60,165 bases of DNA, from positions 1-60,165 of the forward strand of contig JAJRUT010000069.1 of the NCBI GenBank assembly GCA_024277655.1, read 5' to 3'. The position numbers and the translations under genes were made by a program. Under the pieces are notes generated by a model. That model did not search any database, was not told the DNA's origin, and saw nothing but the letters and a program-made list of their open reading frames with translations. The stretch's first letter is position 1. Each line of letters begins with the position of its first letter. Positions 53,293-60,165 of the stretch are shown here, one piece after another. The DNA comes from Deltaproteobacteria bacterium. GTDB taxonomy: Bacteria > Desulfobacterota > Desulfobulbia > Desulfobulbales > SURF-16.

Positions 53293-54501
53293 ATGAATAT
53301 GCCTGGTTTTGAAGTTTTTGGTGATGAAGAGAAAAAAGAAATTCAAGATGTCCTTGATACCGGAGTTCTGTTTCGTTATGAGTTTGGCGATCAGCGTAAA
53401 GGCGTATTTAAGGTGCGTGAGTTTGAGCAGAAATTTGCGGCTTACTGCGGTGCCGGACATGGTCAGGCGGTGACCTCTGGCACGGCGGCCTTAAAGGTTG
53501 CCATGATTGCCATGGGCATCAGCCCCGGTGATGAGGTGATTACCCAAGGGTTTACCTTTGTTGCCACCTGGGAAGCGATTCTTGAAGTGGGAGCCATTCC
53601 GGTATTCACCGAAGTTGATGAAACCCTCAATATGGATCCCCATGATCTTGAGAAGAAGATCACTGATAAAACCAAGCTGATTATCCCCGTGCATATGCTT
53701 GGTGCCCCTGCTCGCATCAAGGAAATTATGACCATTGCCGATGGTAAAAATATCCCTGTTCTAGAAGACACAGCCCAAGCGCCGGGAGCAAGCCTCGATG
53801 GTAAGGTTCTTGGCTCCTTTGGCAAATGTGGCACCTTTTCCTTTGACTCGGTAAAGACCATCACCACCGGCGAGGGTGGCATGATTGTTACCGATGATGA
53901 AGAGCTGTGGCGTAAGATGAGCGAGTATCACGATCACGGTCATGATCATGCTGTGAACCCCGGAGGCCGGGGTGGTGAGGGGCGCAGTTTTGTTGGTTTT
54001 AATTACCGGATGATGGAGCTTCAAGGGGCCATGGGGCTTGCCCAGCTTGCCAAGCTTGATGATATCGTCGCCAGCCATAAGAAGAACAAGAAGGCCTTAA
54101 AAGATGCCTTGACTGAAATTCCTGGGGTTAGTTTCCGGACGATTCTGGACGAAAAAGGTGATTCTGCCTCTTTCCTAGGTTTTTTCCTTGAAACGGCTGA
54201 GGCGGCAAACAAGGTCAATGCAATTCTTGGCGCAAATGGCGCAGGGGCCATTGCCTTTGGGGCCAACACCTGGCATTTTTATCCGGCCTGGGAACATCTC
54301 CTCGGTGGCAAAAGTCTCTGTACCTCGGGCTGGCCCTTTGCTTCCCATGGTGGAAAACGGCGAGTGGTCTACGACGCCGATGGGCTGCCGCAATCGGCAG
54401 CCCTTATGGATCGCTTGCTGGTGTATCAGGTGCCGGTAATTCTCTCAGACGAGAGATTGGCAGAAATGCTTTTAGCGATTAAAAAGGCTGTTGGGTATTG
54501 A
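53293..54501 (+). CDS. kdnA: DegT/DnrJ-family aminotransferase, probable KdnA
   Basis: The 402-residue PLP enzyme has the DegT fold with TSGTAALKVA, GDEVITQGFTFVATWEAI, D159 in LEDTAQA, and the PLP lysine K188 in SFDSVKTITTGEGGM. Unusual features are a His-rich loop (SEYHDHGHDHAVN) and the length of about 400 residues. Paired with the dehydrogenase upstream and near kdsB it fits KdnA, which aminates 8-oxo-Kdo. Other sugar aminotransferase roles are possible. Confidence 0.75.
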   Translation: MNMPGFEVFGDEEKKEIQDVLDTGVLFRYEFGDQRKGVFKVREFEQKFAAYCGAGHGQAVTSGTAALKVAMIAMGISPGDEVITQGFTFVATWEAILEVGAIPVFTEVDETLNMDPHDLEKKITDKTKLIIPVHMLGAPARIKEIMTIADGKNIPVLEDTAQAPGASLDGKVLGSFGKCGTFSFDSVKTITTGEGGMIVTDDEELWRKMSEYHDHGHDHAVNPGGRGGEGRSFVGFNYRMMELQGAMGLAQLAKLDDIVASHKKNKKALKDALTEIPGVSFRTILDEKGDSASFLGFFLETAEAANKVNAILGANGAGAIAFGANTWHFYPAWEHLLGGKSLCTSGWPFASHGGKRRVVYDADGLPQSAALMDRLLVYQVPVILSDERLAEMLLAIKKAVGY

Positions 54502-54506
54502 GGTCA

Positions 54507-54552
54507 GTTTCAAGTTTCGGATTGGTCGTACTTGAAACTTGAAACCCGAAAC
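54507..54552. repeat. Heptamer-periodic hairpin after kdnA
   Basis: GTTTCAAGTTTC (54507-54518) and GAAACTTGAAAC (54534-54545) are exact complements (12 bp) around a 15-nt loop. The right arm continues the 7-nt period (CTTGAAA, CTTGAAA, CCCGAAA). It lies between convergent genes and may double as a terminator, although no T-run follows. Confidence 0.85.
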
Positions 54553-54556
54553 GGCT

Positions 54557-54952
54557 TTAAGCCACATTCCTCAGCAGTAAATCCCATTCCTGTGGTTTAA
54601 CCTCAGAATCATTAAACCATATTCCGCCAAACTCCCCGCCACAGGTGGGGCAACCGGCGAGCCAGAGGATATCGTGGCGGTATTGCATCTTGGCAATTTC
54701 TCTAAGAATCCATTGGGACTCTGTGCATTCAAGGCAGTAGATCAGGGTCCAGGCGGGATCACTGATACCATCGAGGCACTCCTGACAGATGGGGATAACG
54801 AGGTTTGCATCGGTCTGGCCCTTATACCCGGTGGGCATAATCAGATAATCAATAGTCCGGTGCGGGGTCAGGTCATGGGGGCCATGGCCTAGTTCACAGT
54901 GGGAGTGTTCAAGCTCCATCCTCAGGCCGACTACGTCGATATCATCAATCAT
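54557..54952 (-). CDS. Hypothetical Cys-rich protein (zinc-ribbon-like)
   Basis: This 131-residue protein of no family I recognise has three Cys pairs (CQEC, CLEC, CPTC), suggesting one or two zinc-binding sites. The N-terminal half has a His-rich stretch (HSHCELGHGPHDLTPH). An AGGAGG ribosome site sits seven bases before ATG 54952, so the gene is real. It is convergent to kdnA and on the same strand as the rhodanese and RsmJ genes. Confidence 0.7.
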   Translation of the reverse strand: MIDDIDVVGLRMELEHSHCELGHGPHDLTPHRTIDYLIMPTGYKGQTDANLVIPICQECLDGISDPAWTLIYCLECTESQWILREIAKMQYRHDILWLAGCPTCGGEFGGIWFNDSEVKPQEWDLLLRNVA

Positions 54953-55085
54953 GGTACGCCTCCTGCTCAGGGTGCAGAGTTCATTACTCCAAGGTAACTT
55001 TCATACCCAGAGGATCGGCAGGTTGCGTTTTTTTCTGAATTATTTGTTTGTCGGGGGGGAGGATGTCGCCCGGCACTATTTAGCC

Positions 55086-55529
55086 CTAATTCGGGTAGAC
55101 CACAGGCAGTCCTTCCTTGCTCCAGCGATTCAGGCCACCGCTGAGATTGTAGATTTCCGTGTAACCTTTCTTTTCCAGAAATCTGCCAACGGCGTAACTT
55201 CTACCGCCAACGGCGCAGATAACAAGCAGGGGCTGGTCTTCTGGGAATGGGACACCGTTTTTGGCAATGTGACCCATGCCAATATGCTGTGAACCGGCAA
55301 CAGCGCCATACTGCCTGATTTCCTTGGAGGTGCGGACATCAATGATTACCAGGTCATCTTTGTTCTCGATAAGTTCCATAGCCACAGCAGGAGTAACGGA
55401 TTGAAACGCGGGGTGGTGTGGCTGGCTTTGAGCACTTTGGCTTGCATAACCTTCGGGGTCCTGATTGTCATCTGAAGAGCAGGCTGGTAGGGCTAGGAGA
55501 AGAAGCAGGGGTAGAATTTTATAGATCAT
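55086..55529 (-). CDS. Rhodanese-like lipoprotein
   Basis: The 147-residue protein has a lipoprotein signal (ILPLLLLLALPAC), a short linker, and one rhodanese domain with VIIDVRTSKEIRQYG and the active-site loop VICAVGGRS (catalytic Cys). It should be attached to a membrane facing the periplasm. It may handle sulfane sulfur, in line with a sulfur-metabolising host, but no partner is encoded nearby. Confidence 0.85.
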   Translation of the reverse strand: MIYKILPLLLLLALPACSSDDNQDPEGYASQSAQSQPHHPAFQSVTPAVAMELIENKDDLVIIDVRTSKEIRQYGAVAGSQHIGMGHIAKNGVPFPEDQPLLVICAVGGRSYAVGRFLEKKGYTEIYNLSGGLNRWSKEGLPVVYPN

Positions 55530-55558
55530 GGTGGCACTCTTTAGGGTTGAAAATATTT

Positions 55559-56323
55559 TTATGGTAAATAAATATCAAAACGACTGTTTTTTTCCTTGAG
55601 ACAACTGGTTGGTTTTTTATGGCCGAGGTACGGTGCTTTTTTGGGTCTCTTGACAACTATTCGCTGTATCCCCATTTGTAGGGCAAAGGCAAGAAGGCTG
55701 TCTGCGTCTGGGTAATCACCAACCAGTTGTCTTATAATCCGCATTTCTTTTTTGACAAGGCTTGATTTACGACGATGGGGGTACATGGGGTCAAGGTAGA
55801 TGACATCCGCTTCGATGGGGTCTGTGTATTGTTGTATATCTCCGGTGATGAGCTTCATCCGCTTGCATATTTCACGGGTGGCCCTATGCTCTAGCCCCCG
55901 CCGCAACCCGTCTTCAAGCAGGACCTGGAGAATGGGGTTGCGCTCAAAGAGGGTTACCGGGCAACCAAGTGAGGCCAGGATAAAGCTGTCCCGGCCAAGG
56001 CCGGCGGTGGCATCAATGACCCGGGGGCATCTGTTTTTTTGCAAACCGATAGCCCGGCATACGGCCTGTTTCCGTCCGCCTCCATGCCGCCTGCGGTAGG
56101 TGAGGGCGTCTGAGTTGAAATCTATAAAAAAAGGTTTTGTTTTACCTGTGGTATCAACAAGTTCCACATGGGTTGCCTGAACCATAAGGACACGGTTGAA
56201 GGGGGATTTAACGGTGGTAAGCTCAAGGCCTAGTCTGGTTGCTATCGTTGAGGCAGCCTCAGTCATGGCCGGATCCTGGAATGAGACAGCAATGACTGGT
56301 TCTTTTTTGGGAGTGGATAGCAT
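55559..56323 (-). CDS. rsmJ: 16S rRNA (guanine1516-N2)-methyltransferase RsmJ
   Basis: This methyltransferase of about 254 residues has the SAM-binding block VIDATAGLGRDSFILASLG, FERNPILQVLLEDGL and the family motif LDPMYPHRRKSSLVKKEMR. The C-terminal part VKRPKKAPYLG is also conserved. I choose ATG 56323; the frame runs to a TTG at 56377, adding 18 residues with no ribosome site. It ends 29 bp upstream of the rhodanese gene. Confidence 0.9.
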   Translation of the reverse strand: MLSTPKKEPVIAVSFQDPAMTEAASTIATRLGLELTTVKSPFNRVLMVQATHVELVDTTGKTKPFFIDFNSDALTYRRRHGGGRKQAVCRAIGLQKNRCPRVIDATAGLGRDSFILASLGCPVTLFERNPILQVLLEDGLRRGLEHRATREICKRMKLITGDIQQYTDPIEADVIYLDPMYPHRRKSSLVKKEMRIIRQLVGDYPDADSLLAFALQMGIQRIVVKRPKKAPYLGHKKPTSCLKEKNSRFDIYLP

Positions 56324-56482
56324 ATCAGGCTTATCAAAGAGGGGGAAATGATGTAGTGTGTTGGGTTTATGTGGCAATGAGGCTATGTGCTGCTTGGGCG
56401 GTGATTTGAGCCTCTTTTATACCACAAAATCATAAACATTAAACGCGAAACTGCTGGCAGGACTTAAGGCTGAGATAAAGAT

Positions 56483-57250
56483 ATGGATTTAGAACATAAG
56501 AATGAACCGCATGTAGTGGCTATTATCCCGGCCCGGTATCACTCCAACCGCTTTAAGGGTAAACCTCTGCATAAAATTTGTGGGAAACCCATGATTCAGC
56601 ATGTGTATGAGCGGGCTAAGGGTGCTACCATCTTAAGTCGGGTGGCGGTGGCCACCGATGACGAACGTATTGCTGATTGTGTACGTGGTTTTGGCGGTGA
56701 GGTGGTGATGACTAGTAGCGATCATGTCTCTGGCACCGACCGTTTGGCTGAGGCGGCAAGTTTGATGGATATTGCCGAGCAGGATGTGGTGGTTAACATC
56801 CAGGGTGATCAGCCCCGTTTCCCCTCAGAGATTATTGAGCAGGTGGCGCGCCCCTTACTTGATGATCCGTCTCTGCCGATGTCCACTCTGATCTATAAGA
56901 TTATCCGTGAGGAAGAGATCCATGACCCAAATCATGTAAAGACCACCTTCGATCGGCACGGCATGGCCCTTTATTTTTCCAGAGCGCCCATCCCGTTTCA
57001 GCGCAACCCTGAAGATTCACCCTCACCGACCTATTATAAACATCTGGGTTTTTATGCCTATCGCAAGGGGTTCCTGCTAAGCTTTGTCGGTTGGCCTGAG
57101 GGGGAATGGGAGCGGTTTGAGAAGCTTGAACAGCTCCGAGCCCTGGAGTATGGCTACCGGATCAAGGTGGTTCTCACCGAACATGATTCGGTTGAGGTGG
57201 ACACCCTGGCCGATGCCGAGCGGGTGGCTCAGTTATGTGAAGAGAAGTGA
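56483..57250 (+). CDS. kdsB: CMP-Kdo / CMP-8-amino-Kdo synthetase
   Basis: KdsB activates Kdo as CMP-Kdo for LPS inner-core synthesis. The 255-residue protein has the nucleotidyltransferase start IIPARYHSNRFKGKPL, VATDDERI, SGTDRLAEA and LYFSRAPIPF. The nucleotide-binding block reads VNIQGDQP, where QGDEP is usual in Kdo-specific enzymes. Given the kdnB-kdnA pair 2-4 kb away, the physiological substrate may be 8-amino-3,8-dideoxy-octulosonate, as for the Shewanella enzyme. Confidence 0.9.
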   Translation: MDLEHKNEPHVVAIIPARYHSNRFKGKPLHKICGKPMIQHVYERAKGATILSRVAVATDDERIADCVRGFGGEVVMTSSDHVSGTDRLAEAASLMDIAEQDVVVNIQGDQPRFPSEIIEQVARPLLDDPSLPMSTLIYKIIREEEIHDPNHVKTTFDRHGMALYFSRAPIPFQRNPEDSPSPTYYKHLGFYAYRKGFLLSFVGWPEGEWERFEKLEQLRALEYGYRIKVVLTEHDSVEVDTLADAERVAQLCEEK

Positions 57251-57261
57251 TTTTGCTGTTA

Positions 57262-57366
57262 AAAGGGTTAAGGGTTTAAGGGGTAAGGGCTAAGTTACTC
57301 CAGCTATTTCTGTGCCTAATCCCTTACCACCTTAACCCTAATAAACTCCTTAAACCTAACAAAAAA
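57262..57366. repeat. Heptamer-periodic inverted intergenic element
   Basis: The G-rich left arm (AAAGGGTTAAGGGTTTAAGG and on to about 57297) and C-rich right arm (about 57316-57360) both run with a 7-nt period. GGTAAGGG (57282-57289) pairs exactly with CCCTTACC (57321-57328). It fills the spacer between kdsB and mdh. Confidence 0.75.
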
Positions 57367-57377
57367 GGAACAAGAAG

Positions 57378-58304
57378 ATGAGAAAGAAAATTACAATTAT
57401 TGGTGCCGGTAATGTTGGAGCCACAGCGGCCCATTGGGCGGCTAGTCGTGGTATTGCTGACGTGGTTCTTTTAGATGTTGCTGAAGGTATCCCCCAGGGC
57501 AAGGCCCTTGATCTATCGCAATCTGGCCCGGTTGATATGTTCTCCTGCTCGGTGATTGGTTCCAACGACTATGCCGATTCAGCAGACTCCGATGTGGTGA
57601 TTATTTCCGCAGGATTGGCCCGTAAGCCTGGTATGAGCCGTGATGATCTTCTGGCGAAAAATGTTGCCATCGTCAAGTCCTGCTCCGAGCAGGCCGCTAA
57701 ATTCTCACCGGATGCCATTCTGATTGTAGTTACAAACCCCATCGATGCTATGGTGTATACCGGCTTTAAGGTTTCCGGTTTCCCCAAGGAGAGGGTGATT
57801 GGTATGGCCGGGGTTCTTGATTCTGCCCGTTATCGTACCTTTCTGGCCCAGGCCATTGGTGTTGCCCCCCGCGATGTCAACGCCATGGTAATGGGGATTC
57901 ATGGTGATAATATGATTCCTCTGATTCGACTGGCCAATGTCTCCGGGGTGCCGGTGACCGATCTGTTGTCTGCTGATGAGCTTGCAGCCATCGTTCAACG
58001 TACCCAGACAGGTGGCGCCGAGATCGTCAACCATCTTAAAACCGGCTCCGCCTTTTATACTCCAGGTCTTGCCGCTATTGAGATGGCCGAGGCGGTGCTG
58101 AGCGATTCCAAACGGGTGCTGCCCTGTGCGGCGTATCTTGAAGGTGAGTTCGGTATTTCCGGCTGTTTCCTTGGGGTGCCTGTGGTTATTGGTGAAAAGG
58201 GGATTGAGCGTATCCTTGAGTTTGAGCTTACCGCTGACGAAAAGATCGCCATGCAGGAGTCTGAAGCGGCGGTACATAAGCAGATGGCTGCCACGGGATT
58301 GTAA
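57378..58304 (+). CDS. mdh: Malate dehydrogenase
   Basis: The 308-residue protein is an LDH-like malate dehydrogenase. It has the NAD motif GAGNVGATAAHW, LLDVAEGIPQGKALDL, the substrate-specificity Arg in GLARKPGMSRDDLL, VTNPIDAM, the catalytic His in MGIHGDNMIPL, and the proximal Arg in VLDSARYRTF. The Arg in the mobile loop marks malate rather than lactate as substrate. It links to the class I fumarase at 5.5 kb in the same C4 pathway. AAGGAAC and AAGAAG precede ATG 57378. Confidence 0.95.
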   Translation: MRKKITIIGAGNVGATAAHWAASRGIADVVLLDVAEGIPQGKALDLSQSGPVDMFSCSVIGSNDYADSADSDVVIISAGLARKPGMSRDDLLAKNVAIVKSCSEQAAKFSPDAILIVVTNPIDAMVYTGFKVSGFPKERVIGMAGVLDSARYRTFLAQAIGVAPRDVNAMVMGIHGDNMIPLIRLANVSGVPVTDLLSADELAAIVQRTQTGGAEIVNHLKTGSAFYTPGLAAIEMAEAVLSDSKRVLPCAAYLEGEFGISGCFLGVPVVIGEKGIERILEFELTADEKIAMQESEAAVHKQMAATGL

Positions 58305-58305
58305 A

Positions 58306-58387
58306 TTAAGGCTATAGAAATAAGGTTTAAGGTGAAAATTCGTTCGGACCTTACACCCTGAACCTTCCCCCTTATAACCTTCAACTC
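58306..58387. repeat. Heptamer-periodic inverted intergenic element
   Basis: The left arm contains ATAAGGTTTAAGGTGAA (from 58320). The right arm (about 58349-58387) reads CCTTACA-CCCTGAA-CCTTCCC-CCTTATA with a 7-nt period. ATAAGG pairs with CCTTAT (58370-58375) and AAGGTT with AACCTT (58376-58381). It fills the gap between mdh and the YvcK-like gene. Confidence 0.65.
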
Positions 58388-58397
58388 TCATAATAGT

Positions 58398-60165
58398 ATG
58401 ATCGAAAAAACATCCTCAAAAAAATCAAAGGCAGATCAGCTTACCGCCTGCTTGCAGAAGGTGACGGGGGCGCGTTTCAGCCCCCTTGATCTGATGCCCA
58501 GGCGTACTTTGGTGGAAAAGCTGATTGAGCTTGTTCTTTCCGGGCCTCCGGATGGGAGTCTGCTGGTGAAGGAGACCCTTGAGAAGGTTAGTCGGCTGGT
58601 GCAGGGGGTGGATACCTCTGAGTTGAATGTGGTGGTGTTTGGCGGAGGCTCAGGTCTATCCAATGTTGTCGGTGGAGACTCCAATAAAAAGGCGTGGCGG
58701 GAGAATCCCTTTACCGGGCTGAAGGGGTTGTTTCCAAAGACCAAGGCGGTCGTTTGTGTGACCGATGATGGTGGTTCCACCGGAGAACTCCTGAAGGATT
58801 TACCCCTTATTGCCCTGGGTGATATTCGCCATGTGATGATATCATCCATTCAGACGATTTGTCTGCATCGTAAATACGCCATTCACAATGGTCGGGAGGT
58901 TGCCGGTTGCCTGCAAAGTCTGTTTAACCTGCGTTTTGATACCCCTCCAAGTTCTGTTTCCGGGCTTTTGGCCGGGTTCATTGGCGATTATTCGGTCTTA
59001 CCCCATGAGATGGCAACATCTCTAAGTAGTCTGCTTGATTTTATTTTTACCGATCCGCGCTTGAAAGTGACCCTCAAAAGACCCCATTGTCTGGGGAATT
59101 TACTGGTTGCCGCCGCTATTTATCAGCAGGTTGATCCTAGCAATATGGAGCCATCTTCGGCGGCGGTTGTGACTGGAATTCACTGGCTTAGTGATCTTGT
59201 TGGTTGCGGGGAAAGATCGATATTACCCTGCACCACGACCCCGGCCCACTTGAATGTGCTTTACTCCAACGGGGTTCTGGTTGCCGGTGAGTCGAAATCC
59301 TCCCTTGGTAAACGAAATGCGGCTATTGATCGGGTCTTTGTGGAATTTGCTGAATATCCGCAGGTGCCAAGTGAGGTCCTTGTCGCCATTGCCGAGGCCG
59401 ATTTGATTCTCTTTGCCCCTGGAAGTCTCTATACCTCCATTATTCCGGTCTTGCAGTTGTCGGAGATTGTTGGCGCTATTCGCAAAAATAAACAGGCCTT
59501 AAAGGTCCTGGTTGCCAATCTCTGGGTGCAGAAGGGCGAGACGGATCTGGTGTGGGATGATATGCGCCGCCGTTTTCACGTCTCTGATATGATCAAGGCC
59601 TATGATCGTAATATTCCCGGTGGGATCAGTGGCCTCTTTGCCCAAATTTTACTCCTTGGCCTGCGTGATATTCCCGGTTCTATTCTCCAGAGCTACGCCG
59701 TTGAGGAAAAGGTGCCTATTTTTCTTGATCGTGGTCAGGTCTGGCAACAGGGGCTTATGCCGATTGAGGCCAAGATCTTTTCCGAGTCGGCCCTTGAACG
59801 GCGACTGGTGCAACACGATCCTGAAAATCTTGCCCTTGCCATGAAGACTCTCTGGGCCGTGCGTCGGCATGCCCGCCGGGATGATATCGCTGATCCTGAC
59901 TGGAGTGACGAGCAGGGCTCGGTTCTTATCTGCGCCGATCGTCTGACCCCTGACGAGCGATTGCATGAGTTTGCCAAGATCCTTGATATGGATATGGTGG
60001 GTTCGGTGCGGACGGCATTACTTAATCTGATCTGGGACCATTGGGATATCCGCCGGGATCATTTTAAGAATGTCCGCGGCGTCTCTTTGCTCGGTTCATC
60101 CCATTGGCAGCGGGATCAGAAGTGGGATAAAATCTACTCCTATTATGATCCTGAAGATGGAATTA
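58398..60165 (+). CDS. YvcK/CofD-like protein (partial, runs off the window)
   Basis: An open frame from ATG 58398 continues to the last base without a stop, giving at least 589 residues. After a 75-residue N-terminal extension the YvcK-type core starts VVVFGGGSGLSNVVGG, then VCVTDDGGSTGELL, LGDIRHVMIS and LFAPGSLYTSIIPVLQL. YvcK proteins (about 320 residues) bind UDP-GlcNAc and affect cell-wall or gluconeogenic balance. This one is much larger, with an additional C-terminal region of about 200 residues whose function I cannot name. No good ribosome site is visible. Confidence 0.85.
   Translation, partial: MIEKTSSKKSKADQLTACLQKVTGARFSPLDLMPRRTLVEKLIELVLSGPPDGSLLVKETLEKVSRLVQGVDTSELNVVVFGGGSGLSNVVGGDSNKKAWRENPFTGLKGLFPKTKAVVCVTDDGGSTGELLKDLPLIALGDIRHVMISSIQTICLHRKYAIHNGREVAGCLQSLFNLRFDTPPSSVSGLLAGFIGDYSVLPHEMATSLSSLLDFIFTDPRLKVTLKRPHCLGNLLVAAAIYQQVDPSNMEPSSAAVVTGIHWLSDLVGCGERSILPCTTTPAHLNVLYSNGVLVAGESKSSLGKRNAAIDRVFVEFAEYPQVPSEVLVAIAEADLILFAPGSLYTSIIPVLQLSEIVGAIRKNKQALKVLVANLWVQKGETDLVWDDMRRRFHVSDMIKAYDRNIPGGISGLFAQILLLGLRDIPGSILQSYAVEEKVPIFLDRGQVWQQGLMPIEAKIFSESALERRLVQHDPENLALAMKTLWAVRRHARRDDIADPDWSDEQGSVLICADRLTPDERLHEFAKILDMDMVGSVRTALLNLIWDHWDIRRDHFKNVRGVSLLGSSHWQRDQKWDKIYSYYDPEDGI

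Noticed and set aside
1-60165. CRISPR arrays, insertion sequences, prophage or integrase genes
   Set aside because: No direct-repeat/spacer pattern, transposase or integrase motif was seen; the only tandem repeats are the short heptamer arrays.

Overview
The window reads as a chromosomal segment of a Gram-negative, flagellated anaerobe, most likely a sulfur-cycling member of the Desulfobacterota (Desulfobulbales-like). That placement is inference. It rests on the gene mix: two-part class I fumarase, two-subunit pyruvate carboxylase, sigma-54-heavy regulation, an FtsEX/EnvC/CtpA block and LPS-sugar genes. Nearly all of it is single-copy, densely packed coding sequence on both strands. I see no rRNA, tRNA, CRISPR array, insertion sequence or prophage.

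Layout. 1-3.2 kb: ruvC-ruvA-ruvB (Holliday junction processing) and panB. 3.3-5.5 kb: motA-motB stator genes and a PilZ-domain gene. 5.5-7.0 kb: class I fumarate hydratase alpha and beta, closed by a strong hairpin terminator shared with the convergent ctpA. 7.0-11.5 kb (minus): ftsE-ftsX-envC-ctpA, for division-coupled peptidoglycan splitting plus a tail-specific protease. 11.8-16.4 kb: a receiver-less sigma-54 activator, a TPR protein and an NtrC-type response regulator. 16.5-23.8 kb: a flagellar basal-body/export operon (flgB flgC fliE fliF fliG fliH fliI fliJ and a MotE-like gene) preceded by a clear -24/-12 promoter. 24-25.2 kb: lexA with a long non-coding upstream region.

25.2-32.8 kb (minus) is an exopolysaccharide assembly locus resembling the XrtA/PEP-CTERM-associated type: Wza-like export protein, outer-membrane beta-barrel, Wzz-like chain-length protein, ExeA-like ATPase, BY-kinase and a PAS/sigma-54 regulator. 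Two of these genes are disrupted as read: an in-frame TAA in the kinase, and a T8G8 homopolymer in the ATPase gene that hides a C-terminal membrane helix in the -1 frame. Two diverged copies of an unexplained element of about 140-205 bp flank this locus. 33-41.7 kb carries sugar-nucleotide genes: rfbA-C-D-B (dTDP-rhamnose), a UDP-glucuronate 4-epimerase-like gene, ugd and manC, then a SUI1/YciH gene. 41.9-47.4 kb: an ABC-F ATPase and the two pyruvate carboxylase subunits. 47.5-51.8 kb: a chemoreceptor, a small CBM48 protein, a REC-REC-GGDEF cyclase, a PCC/DUF296 protein and darP. 52-57.3 kb: an iron-type alcohol dehydrogenase, a DegT aminotransferase and kdsB, which together match the pathway for 8-amino-Kdo (Kdo8N). 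The end holds malate dehydrogenase and a YvcK-like gene that runs off the right edge.

Two structural signals are not explained by genes. First, intergenic spacers from 38 to 58 kb repeatedly contain 7-nt-periodic arrays, most of them arranged as purine-rich/pyrimidine-rich inverted pairs. Second, the diverged element at 27.7-27.9 kb (minus) and 32.86-33.0 kb (plus) has a weaker relative near 24.8 kb.
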